Under the pieces are notes generated by a model, which saw only the letters and a program-made list of their open reading frames with translations, had not been told where the DNA came from and did not search any database. A stretch of 64,000 bases of DNA from Marsupella aquatica (Eukaryota; Marchantiophyta): assembly GCA_973895155.1 (NCBI GenBank), contig OZ316891.1, positions 23,002,001 through 23,066,000 of the forward strand. The letters run 5' to 3'. A program made the translations under genes and the position numbers. This document shows, piece by piece, positions 42,401-51,200 of the stretch (position 1 is the first letter of the stretch; every line of letters begins with the position of its first letter).

Positions 42401-44086
42401 AGACTCTGCATGCCTGGTTGCTGCATCGGCAAGTCTTCCTTCCTGGGCCTAAACACCTGCTCGATCGTAGGACTAACAGGTGGTTGAGGCTTCTCAGCCA
42501 ACGGCCTCGGCGTTGGAGCTTCCTCGGGTGCCCTTACCTGCAGGGGAAGTACCGGGGCAAAAGTCTGACCTCTGGCATACCGGCACAACAGCGGCATGTG
42601 ATAGCCAAGCCGCGACACGCTCCCCATGCCGATTACCTGCTGCTCCTCCTTTAAGATCTTCTTCAATTGGTTGAGGAGGTACCCGTTGTAGTCCCGGCTT
42701 GGGTCTGGCCTTTCTGCCAGATAGACCTGTGCCTTGCCGATCTCTGCCCTCGGCAAGTTACAATGCATGGTCACCCGCAAGAAGTCGATCATCTCTCCTA
42801 TGTGCGGGTTGGTGCAGGTGTTCCGGAAGAAGCCATTCTTCGTTGATGGCCCGGGGAACGACCGGAACTCCTTGTCAGGCAAGGTCTTCCTGGTATCAAC
42901 TTTGGTCTTATTGCCTATCGGCAAGCCAAACACTTCGGCAATTACCTTGGGAGTAAGATAGAAATCCTTCCCATATATCCTCGTGCAATTGGTCTCGAGT
43001 TCCCATGACCCCACGAATTCTAATAGGTCTGACTCCAGTACCTCCGACTTCAGCCATGGTAATCTTACAAAGGCCTCCAAGCCGGATCCGGCCATGAAGC
43101 CTTGGTACTTCTTGGTCTGCATGGCCGTAAAGCATGCATCCTCCTCCCGTGCAAAATGTAGTTGCACCTCCACCGGTAGGGTTGCCGCCCAGCCCTTCCA
43201 GGTGTCATCCCTGGTTGGAATGGCCTTGATGGGATCGACCTCCTCCTCTTCGGCTTCTCCCTGCCTCCTGCTCTGCTGCTCGGCTGGCCTCTTTGGTGCC
43301 GCCGACCTCGTTCTTTTTGTCGGGGTGGCTTCATCGTTGACGGCCCCCTTCCTCTTCATCTCTGCTGCCGTGGAGGTTTCTCCTAGCACCGTTGCCTGGG
43401 TCCACCTTTCCGTGCTACCCTTTAATTCCCAGTGTATGTCGTTGCAGTTCTTGATGGCCTCTCGGATGCCGACGACGTTGTCTTTGCAAAACAGAAGATC
43501 GTCGAGTTGATTGGAAGTAGGCGTCCACAGGAACTCGTCCTTGATGAGTTCGCCTCCTAAGAAAGCCGTCTTCTGCAGCTCCCAGAATCGAGCGAGCTCC
43601 TGCCGTTCTCGAGCTGCCCTTTCTGACTCCTCGTCCTCGTAATTCTTGATGTACTCAGTTGCCCGTTCGAACAGGCATCCCCAGAAATGTGCCGCTTGAT
43701 TGACGTTGCTCATACCCTCCTTAGGTCGATCGTCGGTATCTATTCTCTCCCCGAGTGCTTGCCTAAGCAGCTGACAGTAGTTGGCCTCCCGTAGTCGTCT
43801 GCCTAGTTCGTGCTCGCAAATGAGCCACCATCTCCTGCAAGCGCTCCTTACCCCTCTCCTCTGCCGGTCCTTCTTCCCGTTGATCCTTCCTAGCCGCCGA
43901 CGCTTAACGCGCCCTAACCCTAATCGGGTTTTCACCCTCAGCCTTACCTCCGGCCTCTGCCCGGGTTCCATGGTTGCCCCTAATTGTTTATATTTTCCTT
44001 GTTTTGTCCCTATACTAAGGTGTTCCTAGGGTGCCTTCCTGCTTTACCCACTTAACCGGCCGAGTGATTCCTGTCTAGGCATCACA
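39451..44086 (-). repeat. E2 5' LTR
   Basis: 4,636 bp, upstream end in element orientation (TGTGATGCC at 44086, CACCACA at 39451). Differs from the 3' LTR by scattered single bases and a 24-bp deletion in the Ala/Glu repeat of ORF2. Confidence 0.92.
40372..43971 (-). CDS. LTR-encoded ORF2 (5' LTR copy), 1,199 codons
   Basis: Same protein as the copy at 33925-37587, open from MEPGQRP (43971) to the same stop. It lacks eight residues of the Glu/Ala/Gly repeat, and a base change removes the upstream Met. About twenty residue differences separate the copies, none of them stops. The ATG lies 116 nt from the LTR edge, so a transcript starting in this LTR at the usual U3/R border would not include it. 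The copy in the 3' LTR is the one placed for expression behind gag. Confidence 0.8.
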   Translation of the reverse strand: MEPGQRPEVRLRVKTRLGLGRVKRRRLGRINGKKDRQRRGVRSACRRWWLICEHELGRRLREANYCQLLRQALGERIDTDDRPKEGMSNVNQAAHFWGCLFERATEYIKNYEDEESERAARERQELARFWELQKTAFLGGELIKDEFLWTPTSNQLDDLLFCKDNVVGIREAIKNCNDIHWELKGSTERWTQATVLGETSTAAEMKRKGAVNDEATPTKRTRSAAPKRPAEQQSRRQGEAEEEEVDPIKAIPTRDDTWKGWAATLPVEVQLHFAREEDACFTAMQTKKYQGFMAGSGLEAFVRLPWLKSEVLESDLLEFVGSWELETNCTRIYGKDFYLTPKVIAEVFGLPIGNKTKVDTRKTLPDKEFRSFPGPSTKNGFFRNTCTNPHIGEMIDFLRVTMHCNLPRAEIGKAQVYLAERPDPSRDYNGYLLNQLKKILKEEQQVIGMGSVSRLGYHMPLLCRYARGQTFAPVLPLQVRAPEEAPTPRPLAEKPQPPVSPTIEQVFRPRKEDLPMQQPGMQSLLKLQEKEKKSTSATTTATATMQDTTTEVGLHRLTRENPFAGDKERIRPESKPGVRMYVGTSSSESEAELPEAPTNEEEREKPDVQEVEEAVEDCSHDNSGYGSDHHVPGVRTCGRFVPTLPRVVRGDPNQQSSPESLPPDVAPPSFDSIKQTVQEFQERIKQEEEAALAKEKDLPGGDWPEDIRRLAEKGSKPLATIEEIRRTAWEQRPRWAMPITSTYSTYAKNRAMEYGEMCGELALGIFGEELEVGPFFHREQLEKHQLEEAVALERSKKDEVIRRLRRMEAEIEDLRAAKKAQDELRIKRHELNIMQGQLDTAQADNQNIKDKLTQTQEELADTIKEREKWKQELKNTEEAHITANSRAMAETQRKEWALKGELEKIRGALEQKEVELGKSYQGIMALQQELASLTASFKADLREKDEMLEQTYAKMNQMESVIIAELDKELRATQEERATLKKELEEAHREQEEAKNELEGARKDLDETQEELEEITRKMENLQRRADNQTERLKKQAAVFKCLAAAGPSPVGTNQLPGVVIAEGQAAPTAPVPEVSGKGKGPAAEPPTKKKRKPSGSRSNTTSQAVVIKEVDPAPTPDRVTARDPTTLGEGEAEAEGVAEAEAVGIAEAGVEAEAEGGPSQADGELTQSRAGNLSENEPTAVAEEEALGASIKDPPPVS

Positions 44087-44266
44087 CCTAGGGATTGAGC
44101 TTGGGTGATGTGTGACAGAGTCTTGCTATGATAGTCTGGTGTTAAGGGCATAAATTGGTGTTTACCGGCCTTCACAACATCCCTTCGTGATCTTCAGGTA
44201 CAAGGAGATGGTTTTGGCACCCATAGTGACGTTTTTGGTGTTAAGACCCATGTCAATCGCGTGACA
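44087..44266 (+). mobile_element. Repeat R3, right part
   Basis: Matches R about 7689-7867 and ends with the R terminus CGCGTGACA at 44266. The first five bases are the E2 target duplication CCTAG. Its edge cuts the exon of gene B. Confidence 0.9.
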
Positions 44267-45355
44267 AGGGTCACCATCAATCATCCGGCAATGCCATGAC
44301 CTAGTGAAGACCTCATCCGGGTCTGAGTCCATCCTCAATGCATACACCCCCCAACTTGGGTGTTGACGCAACAAAATATTCCAACTCTTGGAGTTATATA
44401 CAGCCCCAATGTAAGGAAAGAGGTGCTCTCCATCATAACCACGTCTCCATGGCTTTGGAGGGACCACAATATCCTCCAAAGCAAAAAGACCATATCCTAT
44501 ATCAGGACCAATAGAGGATACCTTCACTATCCAAGGGCGACCCCATATCTGAACTGGTTCATTTGTAGGAATAAAATCTGGAAATTTGAAGAGACTTGGA
44601 GAAAAGTCCTTCAAAACTTCGGTAGCCCTACCAGTGAGATAGGATAGTCCAAACCTGCCCTCAACGCAAATATAATCTACGTTACCGGCTGGTCGATCAC
44701 TAGTACCTAACACCTCCTCTTGGCTGTCTACCTGGTCCAATGGTCCATACTGCCGTCTACGTCTACCAGATCGTGGTTGTGTACATAGGACCCTAGTAGT
44801 CACAACCTCGGGCCGAAAGACCGGTTCCCCCTCTACATGCCCATGTGTGGGCACGGGAGTGGGGATAGGAGCAGGTGGGCTAAGAGGCATCTGGGCAGGA
44901 GGAACTGCAAGCAACTCCTTGGCCCTTGCTAGAAACCCTTCCAACCACACAGCTTCAGGAACCAAAGGAGGTGGGGGCCTACGAGGCACCTATTTCAACA
45001 CATGTACAATGGTTTTACACAAATCAATAAATTAAATAGTGGGATGTAAATGCAAGATAATTAAGCAATACCCTAAATTGGAATGCATTTATGGAATGAA
45101 TAGGGGACATAAACATATCTGTACCTGGCTAGGCAAATACCCTGGCATATCACCCTCGTGGCGGCCATAGTTCTCGATGTGCTCACAAGTCTCCCACGCG
45201 TGTCAAACCACAAGTCCCGTACATCTCACACACCAGCAAGGTATGGGTCCTAGTGGAGCACGAGGACGATTTGGAGGAGGGGGTGGAGGAACCTCCCCCT
45301 CAGACGAGCTTGTGTTAGAGTCTGAATCTGACGTGGAACTATCAGAAGTAGACAT
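44267..45355 (-). pseudogene. Gene B: SET-like domain protein, truncated by R3
   Basis: Exon 1 is 45355-45125 (MSTSDSSTSD, a Ser/Asp-rich start, proline run, then CWCVRC and a His/Cys-containing segment). Exon 2 is 44989-44267 (donor GTACAG, acceptor AATAG, phase 0). Exon 2 holds a proline-rich linker and a region with the SET pattern: VKVSSIGPDIGYGLFALEDI, LFPYIGAVY, and RMIDGDP at the cut. SET proteins are mostly lysine methyltransferases. The catalytic C-terminal part is missing because R3 begins at 44266; the residues that an ORF adds after that point come from R3. A TGA at 45203-45205 also breaks exon 1. The SET call is moderate, from pattern only. Confidence 0.55.
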
Positions 45356-46780
45356 CTGCATGCATGAAGTACACTCATTCATGTAAGCTGCATAAAAGAA
45401 GACAAGTGTTGGAGTATCAAAATAGAATTAATTAATGCATGAGATACAAAAGTCCTGTTGTACCTCAATGATACCCGCGCTTTGCCAGCCTAGTGTGTCG
45501 TATTTTCTACACACAAGGTGTGGGACATCCAAAATCTCTGCATATATGGGTGAGCATTTTGCTAATGAGCATACATAATCTGTAAGTGCGAAAGAGTGTA
45601 GGAAGAACACACCACATATAAAAAAATGCCAACATACAAATTAAGTGTAAATGATGCGGCTCATGAAGTGGGGACATCATACCTCCTGGATGCGCGGTCT
45701 CACACTATGCATAGTGCATTGTCCAAAACAAAATCTACCTACCCCCTCACAAACATTGAACCACCCCACCCAACGCAAGGTACTGTGCATCAAATCCAAC
45801 ACAACCATTAGCCTAATATATGGAGGTTGAACCTTATCCTAAGAAAAGGTGTAACCTTATCCTAGTAAAACCCCATAACCCTAAGCCCATAAACCCCTCC
45901 AAAGAAATTATCCAAATAGCTTTCACCCAGAAATGGTTCGTACAAAAACTTATTGTAGTATTTTGTCTATCATATATCATAGTATTGAGTTCCCATCACC
46001 ACAACCATCCCTAAACTTGCAAGGAACTTGCAAGAGGACATCATACCTCCTGGATGCGCGGTTTCATGCATAGTGCATTGTCCAAAATTGAGACCTCCCT
46101 ACCCCCTCAAAAAAGTTAACCACCCCTCCAAAAGCAAGGTACTACACATCAAATCCAAACACAAAGATTAGCCTAATGGAGGGGTTTAATATTATCCTAA
46201 CAAAAGGTATAATGTTATACTAATAAAACCTCTACGTACACCCATAATCCCCTATAAAGAAATGAAACAAAAGGCTTTCACCCGAAAATGGTTCATACAA
46301 AAACTTCTTGTAGTATTTTCTTGATCCTATATTACATATCATAGTATTGAGTTCCCATCACCACAACCACCCCTAAAACACCAAGACTCTATACACAATT
46401 GCATCATTAATTAGAGCCCAATATATTAAGCATGCAAGACCATAGCTTATCAAAAAAATTACATAGTCCGGTACAAACCCCAAAATTTGTTCTCCGCAAC
46501 AAAGAAACTTGCAAGAGGTCCCTCTACATGCATGACATGTTCATTGTCCCGTTCACATATGTAGAGCCCTACAAAATGTGGATTCAAATATGAAAGCAAA
46601 TAATAACTCCAACCATGTGCCCTTACCCCATACAAAACCTAAATATCCTAAATTATATTCTAAACCCTCCAATCCCATACCCAACCCAAATTCAAACATT
46701 ATATTGGACCCCCTTTGGGAAAGCCAAGAGGTATCCGATATAACTTCATGAGGGGTCCGATGCAATAGGAAACGGGCCAC
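45356..46780. other. AT-rich intergenic DNA with a 366-bp tandem duplication
   Basis: The block beginning GGACATCATACCTCCTGGAT (about 45671) is repeated from about 46037 with visible divergence. Each copy ends in AGTATTGAGTTCCCATCACC (to about 46013 and 46370). No coding content. TCCGAT half-sites begin at 46733. Confidence 0.75.
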
Positions 46781-47039
46781 ACTTGGTAAATACACGGCCA
46801 CAAGAAAAGGATGAGGGGTCCAAAGCAGATAGTTTTGGAAAGTCCGATTGCGTGTCCGATACCTGTGGTTTTGCAAAGTCCAAAACAAAAAGAATCGGAA
46901 GCAGCAGGTTTTGTTTTGGAAATAAGAACCGATGCAGGTGCGAAGACCCGCGCGTCGGGCCCTGTTTCACACTTGGTGTGTTTCAAATTTTTTGAAGCTG
47001 GATCAAGAGGAGAGCTTGAAGGAGGAGGAGAGATGGAGG

Positions 47040-47135
47040 GGGCGGGGGATCAGGTGGTGGGGGAGACCAAGGGGGATCAGGTGGTGGTGGAGAGCAAGGG
47101 GGATCAGGTGGTGGTGGAGAGCAAGGGGGACCGTC
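47040..47135 (+). repeat. 27-bp GC-rich minisatellite, coding for Gly-rich repeats
   Basis: GGGGGATCAGGTGGTGGTGG-type units, about three and a half copies at a 27-bp period. In frame with gene C it encodes GGSGGGGEQ repeats. Confidence 0.8.
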
Positions 47136-49400
47136 CCAGCCATACAATGAAGTTATGAGGGACATTTTTGTGGCCAAGGCAGGGCTGAGTGTGGAGGACG
47201 CGGAGAGAGTAGTCCCACTCCAAACGCTGATTGATGCCTCTCGGCATGAGGCAGAGAAGACTGCTGACGCAAGCATTGCAAGTGAGAAGGAGGCAAAGAA
47301 GAGGAAGAAAGAGGCAAAGAGAGGCAAGGGGGATGCAGAGGAGACACTGTCTCCAAGAAAATGAGAGAAAAAGCTTCGAAAAGAAGCTAGGGCAATTGAG
47401 AAGGTGCGATTGGAGGAGCAGAGGCGAAAGGAGGCAGAGAGAGCTCTCAGGCCTGAGCTAGCTCTCAATTTGGGTTGTGGTCCATTGCCTAAGAGCTACC
47501 ATCTATTTTGAAGCCAATTCAAGCAGGTGCTGAGGGCCAATTTGGGGCCACTGGATTATTGGGGCAAGAAAGAGGAAGAGAGATTGAGAATCAGAGAGCA
47601 GGTGAAGGAACGGTTCAGGAACGAGGCCTACATTGATGATAGGTTCCTAAACAAACGAATTTCAGCATCACTCTCAGACATGCGCAATCATCAGCAAGAG
47701 AAATTCAAAAAGTACCTTGGAATGGCAGTGGATGCAGAGGTGATCAGGGAGGAGGGTTGTCTAGACAATGTTTCCCCCGATGAGTGGGCGGCTTGGCTTG
47801 AGGAGGAACTCTCAGTCCGTGCCTGGCTGAAAAGAAGACATTGGGACAACGAAATTAGGTTGGCAGAGGAGAAGCGAAAGGCTGGGGAGAATGTTGATAT
47901 CCTCCCCCTTCAACAGAACCTGCAACAATGGGCAGCTCAGGCAGCAAGACTCCCCAAACCACCAAGGCACATCATAGCAGCATTGGAGAGAGTGCAGGGG
48001 AGGCCAACCATCACTCACCGGATGGGGCAAGGCGGCTCCAATCAATTGAAGGCTGAGTTTGTAAGTGCCCTCCCTCTCCTCCCCACCTTGACTCCCTGAT
48101 CACCTGACTCCTGGCACGAAGAATGAGTTGTTTGTGCATTATGTTTTTTGTTTAAACCCTTTGCAAAACTCGTTTTTGCTCTCGTGCCTGTTCTTTTTGA
48201 TACTCATCCGATAGGTTTTGCATCGGAAGCAGCATCGGACACTATGTCATGCCATTTTTCTTGTTATGCATCCAATAGACGTCCGATGCAGGCTGTATCG
48301 GACTCTGCATCGAACCCCTCGGCAAAACATTTAAATTTTTGAATGAACGTACTTAACGTTAATTTTTTACTAGGGTAGAGTATAAGTTAGGGTGAACTAT
48401 GGTTTAAGGTTACATTAGGGCTATGTAGGGTGGCTTGGTTTAGGGTAGGGCACGCTAATACTAGATTTGATATTAACCTGGCCTCTATGGTTTGGATCTT
48501 TAAATTTCAGGAGCGGGAGTATGGTGCCCTATTGCGCCGTTAGAGAGGAATTTGGCAAAGACGGATGGACCCCGCGCTCTAAAGCGCCACCTTGAGGATG
48601 AGTTGGGAGAGGTAAGTGTTCACCCTAGGGTGACATAATGTTTAAGATTGTCATGAATTTGTTAGAGTTATGATCGGGACCATTCATTCTAACCGCAATT
48701 AAACCCTATTGCGCAGGATGAGGAGGGGTCTGGGTCGGAGGAGTTGGACTCAGATTTTGAGCAGGATGCTGAGGCAGGGTTGGGGAGGGTGCCCACAGTC
48801 ACCCCTACTCCTTAGGTCCAAGGTGTTGCTGCCCCATCTGGTGCCATTGCCCCATCAGCAAGGAGGGGTGGGTCACATGCTGCTGATGGTGTGGGCTCCC
48901 AGCGCTTTGGAGCATCACGGGGTGCGGGGCCCAAGCACTCAGGGGGTAGTAGAGGTGATGGCATGGGACGAGGCCATTGCGTAGGAGTATCTGGTGCAGG
49001 TGGCCATTCCCGATGAGGTAGTGGCGACGTGCCGGATGGTGGATCTAGAGGGCGCGCATCATCTCGTGAGTCTGGTGGGAGTACAGCACGACATGGGCCA
49101 CCCACATGATCTGTCGGCGCACGATTCCATCACTCTAGCAGGTCAGCGGGAGGAGCTGAGGCCTCCTTTCACTCTGCCATGTCGGGGGTTGGTGGGACAT
49201 CTACCTTGCCTGACCACCCTAGCGGCACATCTAGTGGGTCAGGGTCTGGGCCTGCATCAGACCAACCCATGCCATCTGGTGAGCAGGTAGCTGCCACGGT
49301 TGTGGGCAGCTAGAGGGAGGAGGGCTCTCATGATGCTAGACCTGTACCCACCCTTTGTTCTTACCCAAAGAAGAAGAAGGGACGCAACACACCTTTTTAG
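47050..49400 (+). pseudogene. Gene C: Gly-rich, charged protein of unknown family, three exons
   Basis: Exon 1 (to 48060, donor GTAAGTG) starts in the Gly-rich repeat and continues PYNEVMRDIFVAKAG, a strongly basic-acidic helical stretch (47270-47460), then RANLGPLDYWGKKEEER and DEWAAWLEEELSVRAWL. Exon 2 is 48511-48611 (GVWCPIAPLERNL, then ALKRHLEDELGE). Exon 3 is 48717-49400: Ser/Gly-rich, ending in a nuclear-signal-like PKKKKGRNTPF. Stops: TGA 47362-47364 and 47509-47511, TAG 48813-48815, TGA 49014-49016 and 49107-49109, TAG 49311-49313. The exon 1-2 phase is off by one. No start is certain. I do not recognise the family; a transposon accessory protein is possible. Confidence 0.55.
48281..48303. 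repeat. TCCGAT-type palindromic box in intron 1 of gene C
   Basis: Arms GTCCGAT and ATCGGAC around the 9-nt centre GCAGGCTGT. More half-sites lie at 48205-48240 and 48309. Confidence 0.7.
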
Positions 49401-49995
49401 AGGTTAGTTGCATTTAGGTGGGTATCTAGTGCTAGACAACTTTATTAGACACTCACTAGGAGGTACCTTGTATATAGCTAGTGTAGTCTCTAGTCAAAGC
49501 TCTCTTTACATCTTCTATCATGCCATCACGACCAGGATGGGTCTACCCGATAGGCCTAATCCATTTTGTACATATTGGGGTGATCCCCTTTTTGAATATG
49601 ATATTTTTATTCTCGTGTTTATAGCATTATCTTTGGTTCCTAATTGGTGTATGTCACCTTCAACCCTAAACCAATACCCAAACCCCCAAAAAACCACCCA
49701 TGAAACCCTGTATTCCACCCCCAAAATATTTGATAATCTATTGCAAGTCCGTTACCATCCGTATCGGTAATATAGCAGTGTCCGATGCTGCTGCCTTCAA
49801 ACTTTCCCATCCCCAACGCATCGGACCCCTCCTTCAAGGTTCCCATCTTAAATCTATCGGATAGTCCGATACAAAAAATAACGCATTTTCCATTTTTATA
49901 AATAACGCAATGTCCGATACAAATTACTTTGCAAATTGCCATATGAAATCTATCGGACATTTCGATTTAAATAGGATCGGACATAGGAAGTCGTC
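49401..49995. other. Intergenic DNA with TCCGAT boxes
   Basis: No gene. From 49775 onward TCCGAT/ATCGGA half-sites are dense. A hairpin lies at 49855-49871: TATCGGA, TAG, TCCGATA. Confidence 0.6.
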
Positions 49996-50847
49996 GTGTG
50001 CCGTCGCGTGTTAGTTATCCAATTCATTTTACATCAAACATTAAATATCCGTAACATGTTACAACAGAACGTCCGTTGCCCAAAATATCAAAAAGTCCGA
50101 TGGAAGTCCGATGGTCGATATGCAATGGTTTGGGCATCGCAAAGTGCGTTGGGAATTGCATCGAATGATAGAAATTTTTGCGTCAATTTTTTTGAAGGGA
50201 TCCGATGTAAATCCTATCAAATAAAGGCCCAAAAATGTACTAGTGAAGATCGGCTATGGTGGGGTCATTTTTTTGACAAACAAAAAGAAGTGATTCAGCA
50301 CCACCTAAAACCTGCACAATGGAGTTTTGATTGGAGTTGGCCCAAGGTAAACATACAGAGAGAACCTACGACCAATCCTACGGAAGCAGCAATGGAACCT
50401 ATCTTGGCTGATAAAATAACGGGTGTGAGGACAGTCATGTATTCCGAAAGTCGGCAAAAAGTCACAAAAATTGGAGACTTCAAGGATCTAGAGGTGAATA
50501 CTAAATTTGCAATGATATGTGTAGCAGCCCATTAGGATCCAAAGGGAAGACCATTTTGGATGGCAAAAGTGACTGAGATTCTCACAAAAATTAATGACAT
50601 CCCCGAGCGAGTTAAAATCACTTGGTATGCAATGGATTCGAAAGAGGAGTCTGCAATTGAAGGCAGATATTATCCGGAGAAAGAGGCTTCGTTTAACAAA
50701 GTACTGGAGGATGAACTGTCCTTAGCAGAAACTGAAGTTTATGCGTATAACTTTGCGTTATTGGAAAATAGTACTCTCCCTGTACAAACAAGACAAATCA
50801 TTCAAAATGCAATGATGGACATTGTAGTCGTTGATAGTAGAAGCTAG
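49996..50847 (+). pseudogene. Gene G: protein with a BAH/Tudor-like C-terminal pattern, one TAG
   Basis: One frame runs from 49996 to the stop at 50845-50847, interrupted only by TAG at 50533-50535. The first ~70 codons include TCCGAT-box sequence and are doubtful; from WWGHFFDKQKEVIQHH onward it looks coding. The second half has KIGDFKDLEVNTKFAMIC, then RPFWMAKVTEI and VKITWYAMDSKE. This is the F-W-(small)-K-(V/I)...V-x-W-Y pattern seen in BAH-, Tudor- and chromo-barrel-type modules that bind chromatin. The assignment is pattern-based only. It is convergent with gene D, 354 bp away. Confidence 0.45.
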
Positions 50848-51080
50848 TGTAAAGGTTTAAGTTATAATGGTTATCGTTCCCATGAGGATGGTCGCAGTTG
50901 TGAACATCTGGGACTATGTTGTTCTCCAAAGCTATAATGATATCTTTTTTTGAAATTATTGTAATGACAAACCAGTTAGAGCGTGGAATGCTAAGTCCGA
51001 TAAGATTATTGACAACTCCATTCCCCCAGCTAGAATAGCGCGACAAACAAGGGAGTGCATCTTGATGGAATGCAAAGTCT

Positions 51081-51153
51081 GATAAATTTATCGCATGAAC
51101 AAAGGTTACAACGGTTCTTCTAGATGGAATACAAAATCCGATAAATTTATCGA
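51081..51153. repeat. Two GATAAATTTATC palindromes between genes G and D
   Basis: GATAAATTTATC at 51081-51092 and CGATAAATTTATCG at 51139-51152, each preceded by related GATGGAAT(A/G)CAAA(A/G)TC sequence, so they form a short diverged duplication. Confidence 0.7.
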
Positions 51154-51200
51154 CAACTCCATTGCTCATGGATAACAGCATGACTGTGATGCCAAAAAAT

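Larger units (their letters stand above)
33004..44086 (-). mobile_element. E2: gag-only LTR element with giant coding LTRs
   Basis: 11.08 kb, minus orientation, with TGTGATG...CACCACA ends and a perfect 5-bp target duplication CCTAG (32999-33003 and 44087-44091). The uninterrupted target can be read in R' (2890-2910). LTRs are 4,660 bp (33004-37663) and 4,636 bp (39451-44086) and nearly identical; the size difference is a 24-bp coding repeat. Only 1,787 bp lie between them, encoding gag with three zinc knuckles. There is no protease, reverse transcriptase, RNase H or integrase. This matches the described class of non-autonomous terminal-repeat elements with gag (TR-GAG). It would depend on enzymes from another element. 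The near-identity of the LTRs implies a recent insertion. Confidence 0.92.

Noticed and set aside
34187-44029. Plus-strand ORFs across both E2 LTRs and the relic (for example 169- and 175-codon frames).
   Set aside because: They are antisense shadows of ORF2, duplicated because the LTRs are duplicated. Their Ser/Leu-rich composition mirrors Glu/Lys-rich coding on the other strand.
33004-44086. E2 as a complete autonomous retrotransposon.
   Set aside because: Only 1.8 kb lies between the LTRs and no protease, reverse transcriptase, RNase H or integrase motif is found there or in the LTRs.
44162-44266. C-terminal residues of the SET-like ORF after IDGDP.
   Set aside because: That sequence is the end of repeat R3 and matches 7763-7867 and the complement of 2712-2816.
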